A stretch of 64,000 nt of DNA, from NCBI RefSeq assembly GCF_001644665.1, contig NZ_CP011393.1:632001-696000 (forward strand). The letters run 5' to 3'. This DNA comes from Fervidobacterium pennivorans (lineage in GTDB: Bacteria > Thermotogota > Thermotogae > Thermotogales > Fervidobacteriaceae). The stretch's first letter is position 1. Each line of letters opens with the position of its first letter. Positions 1-9,484 of the stretch are shown here, in pieces. The notes beneath the pieces were generated by a model. The model saw only the letters and a list, made by a program, of their open reading frames with translations. It made no database searches and was not told the origin of the DNA. The position numbers and the translations under genes are program-made.

Positions 1-2331
1 AAGAGGGCTTGGCATTTGGAATCATCAGGAAATGAAGTGTCAGCTGCTGTTGCTTATCTAAAGTACGCAATGGAGCTTCTAAATTTTTACGCATCTCCAT
101 CAGTTATATACGCTGTGCTACAAAAAGCGAGAAAAATTCTTAAAAATCGAGAGTCTTACGCTTATTATAAATTCCTACTCGAACTTGCTGAACGAACAGA
201 AGACGAAAACTATATAAGAGACTTGGACATTCCGGATAAAAAGATATACGTCTATCTGAAATCGTTCAAATACTACTTAGTTTACGACTACAAGAACGCA
301 GTAGAACTTCTCAAAAATTCGCACGTCGAGCTTGGACCGTTTGGTAATTTGAAGCGTGAGTTTTTACTATTACGGTCCGAAGTGGGACAAGCTCCTGGAA
401 GAAAAGATTATTACGAAAGAGCAAAACGAATAATGGAACAACTTGACGAAAACAACCCGTTGCACGTGAGGCTTCTTATTGACATTTACATATTTATGTC
501 GGTTATAGCTCGTTCGAACCCATCAAAGGCTTTAGAGTACTTAAGAAAGGCTGAAAAGCTAGCACTTGATTGCAATGTTGCACATAAACTCCCATCGATT
601 TATAACAACATTGCTGTTGAGATTACAAACACCACTATTTCTATGCAGTACCTTGAACGAGCAGTAAAGGCTGCTGAAAACATTGGGTTGCCTGCTCGAA
701 GCTATTTATCAAGGTTAAACATACTTTCCCACGCACTTTATGCAGGTAAGATAGGAGAATTCATATCTGGTATTGCTGAATTAGAACCAAAACTTGAAAT
801 GTTAAACTTAAGAAATGAGATAATCTTTGCACAAACACTAGAGGCTTATTATCATAGTTATAATTTCGAAGTTGAAGAAGCTCTTCAACATATTGAGCGT
901 ATAAAAGAACGTTACGGGGTGGATAGTTCATTCGACATTTTTGCTGTTCACTTTATAACAAGAAACCTTCCTAAAGCAATGGAGTACAAACAAAGTGTCT
1001 TGAGTAGCGAGGAGTATGATGAAAACACAAAGGAGATTGTCGAGGTCATTTCTGCAGTCGGAACAGAGGAGTTTGCAATAAAATGGAAAAAGTATAGAGA
1101 TGCTGGTTCTAGGTATTTCAGGGAAGAAATAGTAGCAGTTTTGGGAAACGAATTGGCAAGAACTGTTCCTGAATTATTCAAAGAGGAACTTGAGTATCTC
1201 GAAACGAACTACGTGCTTGATGGAGCTTTGTTATCCTTGGCAATGGTGTACGAAGGATTTGGTCATTACTATAAAGCCCTCGGTAATGAATACAAATCAA
1301 AGTCATACTATTCTAAGGCGATAACTATTTATAAAGACATAGGACTTGAAAATGCTGCTAGAATGTTATGTGAACTCTACGGAGTCGAATTAGAAAAAGA
1401 CGAAAAAGAAAAGCATTCAAAACAACTGAGCACGCTTTCATATGATTTGCTCTCCAGTTTAAAAGCAATTGACCCGAAAACAGAGCCGGAGAAACTTTTA
1501 AATTACTTTGCCGCGAAAGTTTTGTCGCTGATACCAGCTAGAAGCCTTTTGCTTAGGCTTTACGATAAGGTTCTAGATAAAACATTCGAAACGAGCTTGG
1601 GAACAGCAGACAGAGAAAAACCAGTTAGAGAGACTTTAAGTGTGGCTCCATTGGAGCTATACGTTAACGATAAAATTGACAAGAACGCAACGTATGAACT
1701 TTGGCTTTCAAACCAAAATGTTCGATTTCCTGAAGAATACAAGAATGAGCTTTTACCAATCTTACAATTACTTGAGTATAGTTTCGTAGCAGTTATGAAG
1801 GGAACACTAACATGGCTAAGAAGCTTAATAGACCCTCTCACAAAACTCTATACGAGGTATCATTTCAGCGAAGTGTTGCAACATTACTTTGAAAAAGCTC
1901 AATCTGAGCAAGGGGAATTAAGTGTTGTTATGTGCGATATCGACAATTTCAAGAGGATAAACGATACATATGGTCACCTTACAGGTGACGCAGTCTTAAA
2001 GGAAGTGGCAAGAATATTGAGAGACAACGTGCGTTCAACAGATGTTGTAGGACGTTTTGGTGGCGAGGAATTCGTTTTACTCTTCCCGTCAACGGGTGAG
2101 GAAGAAGCAAAGACTGTTGTTGAAAGATTGAGAAGATTAACTAGGGATTTGAACAAATTCCCATTTAACATTACCCTTAGTTATGGAATAGCGGTTTATC
2201 CTGCATGCAAGGTCAACGATTCCGAAGAGTTGATACAAAAAGCGGATATTGCACTATACCATGCTAAGAACACAGGGAAAGACAAAATTGTTGTTTATAC
2301 GGAGGGAATGAGCGGTGGATTACACGCATGA
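1..2331 (+). CDS. TPR-GAF-GGDEF diguanylate cyclase (5' end may lie outside window)
   Basis: The frame is open to the left edge, so the N terminus may be outside; TTG at 16 is the first possible start inside. Numbering from that TTG, the first ~450 residues are helical TPR-like repeats, ~470-595 looks like a GAF fold, and ~605-765 is a GGDEF domain. The active loop reads GGEEF near residue 682 and an RSTD motif lies five residues before it, matching the RxxD inhibitory site of product-inhibited diguanylate cyclases. The family makes cyclic di-GMP from two GTP. No membrane segment is seen, so it is probably cytoplasmic, with the repeats sensing a ligand or partner. Its end overlaps murB by 17 bases. 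The input signal is unknown. Confidence 0.9.
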   Translation, partial: KRAWHLESSGNEVSAAVAYLKYAMELLNFYASPSVIYAVLQKARKILKNRESYAYYKFLLELAERTEDENYIRDLDIPDKKIYVYLKSFKYYLVYDYKNAVELLKNSHVELGPFGNLKREFLLLRSEVGQAPGRKDYYERAKRIMEQLDENNPLHVRLLIDIYIFMSVIARSNPSKALEYLRKAEKLALDCNVAHKLPSIYNNIAVEITNTTISMQYLERAVKAAENIGLPARSYLSRLNILSHALYAGKIGEFISGIAELEPKLEMLNLRNEIIFAQTLEAYYHSYNFEVEEALQHIERIKERYGVDSSFDIFAVHFITRNLPKAMEYKQSVLSSEEYDENTKEIVEVISAVGTEEFAIKWKKYRDAGSRYFREEIVAVLGNELARTVPELFKEELEYLETNYVLDGALLSLAMVYEGFGHYYKALGNEYKSKSYYSKAITIYKDIGLENAARMLCELYGVELEKDEKEKHSKQLSTLSYDLLSSLKAIDPKTEPEKLLNYFAAKVLSLIPARSLLLRLYDKVLDKTFETSLGTADREKPVRETLSVAPLELYVNDKIDKNATYELWLSNQNVRFPEEYKNELLPILQLLEYSFVAVMKGTLTWLRSLIDPLTKLYTRYHFSEVLQHYFEKAQSEQGELSVVMCDIDNFKRINDTYGHLTGDAVLKEVARILRDNVRSTDVVGRFGGEEFVLLFPSTGEEEAKTVVERLRRLTRDLNKFPFNITLSYGIAVYPACKVNDSEELIQKADIALYHAKNTGKDKIVVYTEGMSGGLHA

Positions 2332-3253
2332 TGCACTTAGCGAACAAATCAGGGGCTTTAACAGGAGGTTGGTTGAAAAACTTTGGGATTTAGGATGTGA
2401 TCTGTTTTTTAACGAACAGCTTTCACATCATGTTAGTTTTAGGCTTGGTGGAAGTGTTCCACTCTTCATAATTCCAAGTTCAATGGAAGGGTTTTTAGAT
2501 ACGTTAAGGCTTCTCAAAGAATATGAGGTCCCTTTCAGAATAATTGGTAAGGGAACGAATATAATTCCAACAGATGACGAAAAGGATTTTGCAGTTATCT
2601 CGACGGAAAGAATAGACTCCATAGAAATTCACGACGAATTGATTAACGTATCAGCTGGAATGTCATTCAAGACCCTTTGTTTAATAGCACTTGAACATTC
2701 ACTTTCAGGTTTGGAAAGGGCTTTTGGTTTGCCAGGTAGTGTTGGTGGAGCTGTCTACATGAACGCAGGTTGTTATGGTTGGGAAATGGCTCAAAACGTT
2801 GTTAGTCTCAAAGTGTTTGATGGAAAAAATGTTATAACCATAAGTCCTTCTGAGGCACAATTTGGTTACAGAGATAGTATATTCAAACACGAAAAATCTC
2901 TGATAATAATCTCAGCAGTTTTAAAACTAGCAAAAGGTAACAAGGAAAGTATCCGTGAAATAATGATTGATACCATGCGAAAACGTTACGAGAAGCAACC
3001 GTTAGAATATCCTAGTGCTGGTAGCGTTTTTAAAAGACCGAGGCCTGATTTTTACGTTGGGACAGCTATAGAATCTCTTGGTTTGAAGGGTTATCAAATA
3101 GGTGGTGCACAAGTTTCCGAAAAACACGCCGGGTTTATAATTAATAGGGGAAATGCAAAAGCCTCAGATGTTTTGAAATTGATTAACTTTATCAAAGGCA
3201 AAGTTAAAGAATATTACGGCGTGGAACTAGAAACAGAGGTCGAAATCTGGTAA
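2315..3253 (+). CDS. murB: UDP-N-acetylenolpyruvoylglucosamine reductase MurB
   Basis: MurB reduces UDP-GlcNAc-enolpyruvate to UDP-MurNAc with NADPH and FAD, the second committed step of peptidoglycan synthesis in the cytoplasm. The 312-residue protein shows the FAD-binding segment with GKGTNII and GLPGSVGGAVYMNAG, the substrate motif YRDSIFK, the serine proton donor in SAGSVFK, and the C-terminal GGAQVSEKHAGFIIN block. The short YRDS version and overall length fit type II MurB, as in Bacillus and Thermotoga. The GTG start at 2315 is supported by GGAGGG at 2301-2306; the start lies inside the end of the diguanylate cyclase gene, so the two are probably translationally coupled. Confidence 0.96.
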   Translation: MDYTHDALSEQIRGFNRRLVEKLWDLGCDLFFNEQLSHHVSFRLGGSVPLFIIPSSMEGFLDTLRLLKEYEVPFRIIGKGTNIIPTDDEKDFAVISTERIDSIEIHDELINVSAGMSFKTLCLIALEHSLSGLERAFGLPGSVGGAVYMNAGCYGWEMAQNVVSLKVFDGKNVITISPSEAQFGYRDSIFKHEKSLIIISAVLKLAKGNKESIREIMIDTMRKRYEKQPLEYPSAGSVFKRPRPDFYVGTAIESLGLKGYQIGGAQVSEKHAGFIINRGNAKASDVLKLINFIKGKVKEYYGVELETEVEIW

Positions 3254-3290
3254 ATTATATAAATCCTAAAAAACCTGGAGGTGGCTGAAA

Positions 3291-4634
3291 ATGGGACTGA
3301 ATGAACTAGTATGGAGAAAACGAACAAGGGAAGAGATTGAACATTTTTCCGATAGGTACAAGGAATTTATTGATTATGCTAAAACTGAGCGGTTAGCTAT
3401 CGAATATTTTGAAAAAATACTTTTGGAAAATGGATACATTCCTCTCGAAAAATACACAGGAAAGGAAAATAAAGTTTTCTACATAAATAGGGAAAAATCG
3501 CTGGTTGCAGTTAACGGAGAAATACTGAACGGTATTAATTTTGTTGCAGCACATGTCGATGCTCCAAGAATTGATTTGAGACCAAACCCATTGTATGAAG
3601 ATTCAGGGATAGCACTTGCGAAGACCCATTATTATGGTGGCGTTAAGAAATATCAATGGTTGAGTTTACCCCTGGCACTTGTAGGTGTTGTTGTAAAAGA
3701 AAACGGCGAAAAAATTAAAGTGTGCATAGGCTGTGAAGACAAAGACCCAGTTCTTGTTCTTCCCGATTTGCTCCCTCATCTGGATAAAGAAGACAAAAAG
3801 GTAAGTGAACAGTTCAAAGCAGAGAAAATGAACGTCATACTTGGTTCTATACCTTTAGAAGGTGAAGAAAAAGAACCGGTTAAGAAATACATCCTGAAGC
3901 TTTTGAAAGAGAAGTATAACATTGAAGAAGAAGACTTCATAAGCGCTGACTTAGAGCTTGTTCCCGCTTTGAAACCACGGGATGTGGGCATAGATAGCAG
4001 TTTTATTGGTGCATATGGTCACGATGATAGAATATGCGCTTTTGAGGGTGTTATGGCATTACTGAACGCACAACCAAAAAGTAAAGCTATAGGTGTTATT
4101 TTGTTTGACAGGGAAGAAATCGGTAGCGAAGGTGATGCAGGAGCTCAAGCAAGATTTTACAGAGCATTTTTGAGAAAGATGCTTTCTGTTAAGGGATTTA
4201 ATGATACCGAACAATTGCTAGATGAGATTATTGATAAGTCAACAGTTCTATCAGCTGATGTAACCGCCCTTTTTGACCCATCTTATCCGGATGTTCATGA
4301 TAAGCTCAATGTTGCTAAATCAGGTTACGGTGTTGCTATAGTAAAATACACTGGCAGAGGTGGAAAAGGTGGGGCAAGTGAAGCACATGCTGAACTGGTT
4401 GGCAAAGTAAGAGCTATACTCAATCGAAATGGTATCTCTTGGCAGGTTAGCCTCTTGGGTAAAGTTGACGTTGGTGGTGGCGGAACTGTTGCAAAGTTCC
4501 TTGCAAAAGAAGGATTTGATACAATTGATATAGGACCTGGGTTAATGAGCATGCACGCTCCCTTCGAACTAGTTTCAAAAGCGGACCTTTACGAAACTTA
4601 TCTCGCATTCAAAGTTCTTATGGAAGAGTTGTGA
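3291..4634 (+). CDS. apeA: M18 family aspartyl-type aminopeptidase
   Basis: This 447-residue protein is a zinc exopeptidase of family M18, which removes N-terminal acidic or neutral residues from peptides and forms large tetrahedral dodecamers. Seen motifs include AAHVDAPRIDLRP (metal-binding His and Asp), YGHDDRICAFEG, the catalytic/metal glutamates in DREEIGSEGDAG, and the C-terminal SMHAPFELVSKADLYETY with the final metal histidine. All metal ligands appear present and the length is normal, so the enzyme should be active in the cytoplasm. A GGAGGTGG site lies just before the ATG. It follows murB by 37 bases and is followed closely by the marR gene, suggesting one transcript. Substrate preference cannot be read from sequence. 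Confidence 0.93.
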   Translation: MGLNELVWRKRTREEIEHFSDRYKEFIDYAKTERLAIEYFEKILLENGYIPLEKYTGKENKVFYINREKSLVAVNGEILNGINFVAAHVDAPRIDLRPNPLYEDSGIALAKTHYYGGVKKYQWLSLPLALVGVVVKENGEKIKVCIGCEDKDPVLVLPDLLPHLDKEDKKVSEQFKAEKMNVILGSIPLEGEEKEPVKKYILKLLKEKYNIEEEDFISADLELVPALKPRDVGIDSSFIGAYGHDDRICAFEGVMALLNAQPKSKAIGVILFDREEIGSEGDAGAQARFYRAFLRKMLSVKGFNDTEQLLDEIIDKSTVLSADVTALFDPSYPDVHDKLNVAKSGYGVAIVKYTGRGGKGGASEAHAELVGKVRAILNRNGISWQVSLLGKVDVGGGGTVAKFLAKEGFDTIDIGPGLMSMHAPFELVSKADLYETYLAFKVLMEEL

Positions 4635-4651
4635 AAAACTGAGGTGGTTCG

Positions 4652-5116
4652 ATGTTCGGAGAAATAACTTATTCAGAGAGCGATTTGAAAAACGGGTTGC
4701 CTGCACACTTAGAACAATTGCTAAGGACCATATGTTTTAGAATACGAGTACACGGTCGTGAGGCTCTGAAGAACTACAGCATTACTGCAGCACAATTTGA
4801 CTTACTCCAAAGGGTCTATTTCAACGGTCCCCAGACGATGACGAAATTGAGTCAATCTTTAGGTATTGCAAAAAGTACAACTAGCGGCCTTGTTATGAGG
4901 CTTGTGAGGGATGGATTTTTAAATCGAAGAAGAGATGAAACGGATAGAAGAGTTTTTAAGGTAGAAATAACACCTCTTGGCGAACGAGTGATAAAAGCTG
5001 TTATAGAGATGCGAGTCAAATACATTGAAGAGGTTATCACGCAAATATCTGAGGATAAGACAAAGCTAATTCATGAGGCTTTAGACGCTCTTTACGAGGT
5101 TATAAGTTCTAAATAA
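4652..5116 (+). CDS. MarR family winged-helix regulator
   Basis: The 154-residue protein has the MarR layout: N-terminal dimerisation helix, then a winged helix-turn-helix with the recognition segment around MTKLSQSLGIAKSTTSGLVMRL, a wing with the conserved DETDRRVFKVEITPLGE stretch, and a C-terminal dimer helix. Members bind palindromic operators as dimers and release them on ligand binding. A GAGGTGG ribosome site precedes the ATG, 17 bases after the aminopeptidase stop. No clear operator is visible next to it, so its target is unknown. Local regulation of the envelope genes downstream is possible but unproven. Confidence 0.88.
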   Translation: MFGEITYSESDLKNGLPAHLEQLLRTICFRIRVHGREALKNYSITAAQFDLLQRVYFNGPQTMTKLSQSLGIAKSTTSGLVMRLVRDGFLNRRRDETDRRVFKVEITPLGERVIKAVIEMRVKYIEEVITQISEDKTKLIHEALDALYEVISSK

Positions 5117-5160
5117 TCTGAGATTCCGAAATTCTAAGTTCTAATAAGGGGCGAATCTCG

Positions 5161-6582
5161 TTGAGAGAAAATATGAAACTTGGAAGTTTGTTGAAGCTTG
5201 CTTTTCTACTAATAGCATTATTTTCAGACCTTGCTTTCTCGCTAACAGTTTACGCACCTAAAGGAAGTATGGTTTACTACAATGACAAATTTGTAGGGGT
5301 TGTGCAAAAAGACTCCATAAGTTTCAACGCAGAGTTTCCAGGAACTCTCAAGGTTGTAAAACCCGGTTTTGTGCCGTTTGAAAAAACTCTTACAGACGAT
5401 GCGACTGTAACCGTAGAACTCTCATTGCCATCATTCTTGAATCTAAAAGTAACTCCGAAAAATGCACGGGTTTTTGTCAATGGTCAATTGGTTGAGGTTG
5501 ATACTTTCAACGGTACCGCAAGACTTCAGATAAATTCTGGGGTTCACGAAATTAAAGCAGAAGCTCCGGGATATGCTACCAAAACTCTCAGAGTCGAAAT
5601 CAACCCGTATGAAGAAAAAGATTTGGAAATAACACTGAAAAGAACGGTAACATTGAAATTGGTTTCTGAAAAAAACATCGACAATGCTATCTTAGGCGGC
5701 ATGCTAATAAACTTACCTTCAACGATAGAGGTAGAGCCGGGTAAATACAAACTTTATTTACCAAATATCTTTTTGAAGAGCATTCAAGAAATTGAGGTAC
5801 CGTTTCTTGATGAATATGTGTACAAAGTCGACTCTACCCAGATGTTTAAATTGATAATTGATGGAAGCCCTGCTGGAGCTTATGCTTGGATATCAGGTCA
5901 AATTTGGAAACTTCCAACAACGATAGTACTACCGGAGAATAGTTATGATATTCGAATATTCTCCCAAAACTATGAAGATTATGAAACAAAGGTTGAGTTA
6001 AGGAAAGACACGAAGATTTTCTATAATCTGAAACCTAAATTGGAGGTAAGCCAAAGAACAGTTAACAACAACTATGTTATTGAGTATGATGGATATGTAA
6101 GGGACAGAGTGGTTGTCAAACCGTGGTTTACGACGATAAAAGATAATGCGGGAAATATAGTGTGGTATGGTTTCAGCGATGGAAGTCTTAAAAACCTGCC
6201 TAAGACCGTTCCTATCTTGATAAGTAAAGATATGATTTGCATGGTAGGAACTACGATATTCAAAGGACCCACGATTTTACAGGTGGCGTCAGGCACTAAT
6301 ATTCTCGTTTTCGACAATAGAAGAGCTAAGAGCGAAGAAAGGATACAAGTGGAAGGGCCCACAGTGATTGACACTGAGGACAGGGTTTTGGTGAATGTAT
6401 ATTCAAAAGATGTCTGTGAAGTTTACTGGGATGATGAATTTATAGGGAATACCCCGATATATTTCTTTGTCACATCAGCAGGTAAGCACAAGTTAACTTT
6501 TGTACGAAATGGTTTAAAGGTTAACGAACAAATTGTTGATGCAAAGCAAGGACAGCTCAACGAATTTCGCCAATCGTTTTGA
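5161..6582 (+). CDS. Exported PEGA-domain repeat protein
   Basis: The 473-residue protein starts with a signal peptide (hydrophobic core ~11-27, LAFS before the mature part). The body is a series of ~70-residue beta-rich repeats of the PEGA type: short elements such as VYAPKGSMVYYNDKFVG and VTPKNARVFVNGQ resemble the classic carrier of the PEGA motif in surface proteins. These domains usually sit outside the membrane in S-layer or envelope proteins and have no known catalysis. TTG at 5161 is preferred because AAGGGG at 5145-5150 is correctly spaced, while the ATG at 5173 would be too far. The next gene encodes an SLH/coiled-coil envelope protein, so a role in the toga or periplasm is likely. 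Confidence 0.75.
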   Translation: MRENMKLGSLLKLAFLLIALFSDLAFSLTVYAPKGSMVYYNDKFVGVVQKDSISFNAEFPGTLKVVKPGFVPFEKTLTDDATVTVELSLPSFLNLKVTPKNARVFVNGQLVEVDTFNGTARLQINSGVHEIKAEAPGYATKTLRVEINPYEEKDLEITLKRTVTLKLVSEKNIDNAILGGMLINLPSTIEVEPGKYKLYLPNIFLKSIQEIEVPFLDEYVYKVDSTQMFKLIIDGSPAGAYAWISGQIWKLPTTIVLPENSYDIRIFSQNYEDYETKVELRKDTKIFYNLKPKLEVSQRTVNNNYVIEYDGYVRDRVVVKPWFTTIKDNAGNIVWYGFSDGSLKNLPKTVPILISKDMICMVGTTIFKGPTILQVASGTNILVFDNRRAKSEERIQVEGPTVIDTEDRVLVNVYSKDVCEVYWDDEFIGNTPIYFFVTSAGKHKLTFVRNGLKVNEQIVDAKQGQLNEFRQSF

Positions 6583-6618
6583 AATATCATTTCCAGACCA
6601 CAACGTGAGGTGAAGGGC

Positions 6619-7893
6619 ATGAGTTATGTTTTCTATCGGTTGTTAAAATATCGAGGTATCATCCCTCTTTTCCTAATTTCCATTAGCATCTATGTTTTTT
6701 CTGCCACAATAAAAGACCTTTCTCCATCCGCAGCTGAATATAAAGCTGTGAATTTCCTTGTAGAACAAAGGATTATGGATGTAGATGCCAATGGAAACTT
6801 TAAACCTTCTTTGCTTATAACGAAATTGGACCTTGCACGCTATTTGTATGCAATTATAGATAGATATAATTTAACAAGTTTACAAAGTACCAAATCTGAT
6901 GATTTGGTAAAGCTTGAATCAAGGATTACTACATTGGAAAGGCAGATATCTAGTATTCCTTCCAGTCAGTTTCAAAGTGCTTCGGCTTTACAAAGTGAAT
7001 TGAATGATTTAAAAAGAAGGCTTTTAGCAGTTGAAAGTAAAGTTACGAACCTTGAAAATAAAAGTACTGATTCTTCAAAGGACCAGCAAACAATTACCTC
7101 ACTACAGAGTGAACTTTCGGCACTAAATAAAAGAGTTACTGCTGTTGAAAATAAAATTTCAGCACTTTCCCAATCAAAAGATTTTACTAAAGACATAGCG
7201 CAATTGACAGCTCAAATAAATAGTTTAGAAGCGAGACTAAATGAATACGCTCAACTTAAGTATTACGGTGATGAAATTGAAAAACTTAAAGCAAGGGCAA
7301 CAGATTTAGAAAAAAAGGTTAACCACGCAACAAATACTATTAATTCACTATCAGAAAAAGTTTCCAAACTAGAAGCAGGTACTTCGGAAGATATTAAGAA
7401 TTTGCAGAATTTAACTTTGGCGAATATAAACGATTTGAGAAATCAGGTATTAGCGGAAATTGAGAAATTAAAGTCTCGAATTGGAACTATTGAGGAAGTT
7501 TTGGGAAAAGGGCAAGACTTTTTACAACGTTTAGAAGCCTTGGATGCTTTGACAATAATCAATACATTCTCTAACTTGGAAGTACTTTCCAACCGATTTG
7601 ACCAACTTGAAGCAAGATTCAAAAAGCTTGAAGATGGTCTTTCACAAGTGGTCTTGGAGCAAAAATATATTCTAGACAAACTTGTCATTTCTCAGAATTC
7701 TGAGGAAAAGATAGACTCTTTAGAGCAAAAAGTTTCTCAACTTGAATCTTCTAATACAACTAATAACGAGAACTTGAAAAAACTTTCATCGCAAGTAGAG
7801 AACTTAAACAGTCAATTGATGACTATGCGAACAATAACTTACATTAGTTTGTTAGTTGCCATAGTCGCAGGAATTCTTGTACTTCTCAAATGA
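6619..7893 (+). CDS. SLH / coiled-coil / membrane-anchor envelope protein (Omp-alpha-like)
   Basis: Residues ~1-27 form a signal sequence, ~30-90 resemble an S-layer homology domain (DLSPSAAEYKAVNFLVEQRI, then a conserved second half), ~95-400 are heptad-rich coiled coil with repeated LESRITTLE-like units, and the last ~20 residues are a hydrophobic anchor ending in LVLLK. That order matches T. maritima Omp-alpha, the rod that spans the periplasm and tethers the outer toga. The ATG at 6619 is chosen because GAGG at 6607-6610 lies eight bases before it; the GTG at 6610 overlaps that site. It lies directly downstream of the PEGA protein. Function is inferred from layout, not from residue identity. 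Confidence 0.78.
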   Translation: MSYVFYRLLKYRGIIPLFLISISIYVFSATIKDLSPSAAEYKAVNFLVEQRIMDVDANGNFKPSLLITKLDLARYLYAIIDRYNLTSLQSTKSDDLVKLESRITTLERQISSIPSSQFQSASALQSELNDLKRRLLAVESKVTNLENKSTDSSKDQQTITSLQSELSALNKRVTAVENKISALSQSKDFTKDIAQLTAQINSLEARLNEYAQLKYYGDEIEKLKARATDLEKKVNHATNTINSLSEKVSKLEAGTSEDIKNLQNLTLANINDLRNQVLAEIEKLKSRIGTIEEVLGKGQDFLQRLEALDALTIINTFSNLEVLSNRFDQLEARFKKLEDGLSQVVLEQKYILDKLVISQNSEEKIDSLEQKVSQLESSNTTNNENLKKLSSQVENLNSQLMTMRTITYISLLVAIVAGILVLLK

Positions 7894-7923
7894 ATGTAGA
7901 ATAACCAGAAAGGAATTGTGATT

Positions 7924-8706
7924 ATGGTTGGACTTGCTCTTCAAGCCGGAGGCGTAAAGGGATTTTCGCATATCGCAACACTGAAAGTTTTTGAAGAATG
8001 CAACGTCAAACCTGATGTTATTTCAGGTTCATCGGCAGGTTCTATTGTTGGTGCGTTATATGCATTACATGGCAGTTCAGAAATTGCTTACAAGGTCTTT
8101 GCTGAAACAGTTCGTAAATTTCTCAAAAAACAAAGAACAAAACCTGAGCCAATAATGAATTTAGAGATGGTTATAAAAGATGCTCTTTACAGCCTGGATG
8201 AGTTCTACCAGTTTTTCAAAGAAATGTTTGGTAAGAAAAAATTTTCAGAGATAAAGACCAAACTTTTAGTCGTAGCTTTCGATATTGAAACTTGGAAGAG
8301 TTTCGTTATAGATGAAGGTTATCTTGTCGATGCGGTTCTAGCAAGTTGCACTGTTCCCGGAGTGTTTGAGCCTACGTACATTGCGGGTGCTCGAATGCTT
8401 GATGGTGGTGTTTTATCACCAATTCCTACTTTTGAATTAAAAGACTACGGGGCTGATACCATAGTAGCTAGCGCTTTTGAAGAACTAATACCACCGTACG
8501 CAACACATACGGAACTCATGCTTACCGTAGATGCAGTTAAAGAGTCGTACATTGTGCAAAACGAACTCAGTGAAGCGGATTTCACATTTTTTTATCCCGT
8601 AAGTGTTAACTGGCAGGATTTTGCTAAATACGAAGAAGTTTATAAAAATGCTTTAATTGTTGCAAGGAGAGTGAAGGATGAGTTTGAGAATTTCATTAGG
8701 CGGTGA
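7924..8706 (+). CDS. Patatin-like phospholipase
   Basis: The protein carries the complete patatin catalytic set: a glycine-rich oxyanion loop (QAGGVKGFSH near the N terminus), the GxSxG nucleophile elbow in SGSSAGSIVGAL, and the catalytic aspartate in LDGGVLSP. Patatin-like enzymes hydrolyse phospholipids or other acyl esters with a Ser-Asp dyad. There is no signal peptide or anchor. ATG 7924 is preferred over GTG 7918 because AGGA at 7911-7914 is too close to the GTG. The 3' end overlaps the next gene, a degenerate relative, by 29 bases, so the two are probably made together. Substrate and cellular target are unknown. Confidence 0.87.
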   Translation: MVGLALQAGGVKGFSHIATLKVFEECNVKPDVISGSSAGSIVGALYALHGSSEIAYKVFAETVRKFLKKQRTKPEPIMNLEMVIKDALYSLDEFYQFFKEMFGKKKFSEIKTKLLVVAFDIETWKSFVIDEGYLVDAVLASCTVPGVFEPTYIAGARMLDGGVLSPIPTFELKDYGADTIVASAFEELIPPYATHTELMLTVDAVKESYIVQNELSEADFTFFYPVSVNWQDFAKYEEVYKNALIVARRVKDEFENFIRR

Positions 8707-9433
8707 TATTCCACATTATTTGGGAGCTATTGGACTCTTAAATGCTCTTTCGGAAAAGAAGGTTACAGAAAGAGAAGATTTAGAGATACATTGTAGCGGT
8801 TTTTCTTGTATCCCTTTGATTTTATGGACATATCAAAGAAATAATTCATACAACATTCTTTCAACAATGTGGGGTGAAGCTTCCAAGTTTTTCAAAGGTA
8901 TCTCTAAACCTTCCTTACCAGACATTGGGAAAGACATTCTGCTTTTGTATAAGATGCAGAAAAAGGTAGATTTAGAGTCATCAAGACAAAAACTCAGTGA
9001 ATTTGTTGAGAAGTGGATTCCAAATGTGGAAATTGAAGAGCATGACAAAATAAAAATACATGCTTTTAATTTAGATAAAAAACAGAATGAAATTCTTTAC
9101 GGCAATGCAAGAGAAGTTTTAATACATGCTCTTCCTTATCCTATTGATTTTGCTCCTGTTGACGGGTATATTTCTTCAAGTTGGGTCGTTGGAATTCCTG
9201 AAGGTGATGGTATAATATACATTGATTGGTATGTTCCTTTTGAACCTCGTAGGGCCACTGACTTCCTTCTGATGGCTACCTTTGCCAGGACATCTTCTCT
9301 TATTAAGCGTGTAACTGAAAAAGCAAAAGCAACAGTAAGTATCAGACTTAGTGGTTCCGCTTTTACGGATTTTAGATACGTCAGTAATCGTTTTTATTTA
9401 GCTGGTAAAGAGCTCATAGAAAAGTGTTTGTGA
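8678..9433 (+). CDS. Degenerate patatin-like protein, probable partner of the upstream patatin
   Basis: At 251 residues it has the length and landmarks of a patatin domain but altered catalytic features. The N terminus (SLGGDIPHYLGAIGLLNAL) resembles the oxyanion loop, but the elbow reads SGFSCI, lacking the final glycine of GxSxG, and the DGG motif is replaced by GDGIIYIDW. It may be inactive or changed in chemistry. A GGAGAGTGAAGG site inside the patatin gene precedes ATG 8678, and the 29-base overlap indicates coupling. A regulatory or structural subunit of the active patatin is the simplest reading; this is inference. I recognise no named family beyond the fold-level resemblance. Confidence 0.6.
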   Translation: MSLRISLGGDIPHYLGAIGLLNALSEKKVTEREDLEIHCSGFSCIPLILWTYQRNNSYNILSTMWGEASKFFKGISKPSLPDIGKDILLLYKMQKKVDLESSRQKLSEFVEKWIPNVEIEEHDKIKIHAFNLDKKQNEILYGNAREVLIHALPYPIDFAPVDGYISSSWVVGIPEGDGIIYIDWYVPFEPRRATDFLLMATFARTSSLIKRVTEKAKATVSIRLSGSAFTDFRYVSNRFYLAGKELIEKCL

Positions 9434-9484
9434 TCAGCAATATCGAAATCTAAAGAAAAATTAATACACTTCGGAGGGATGCTT

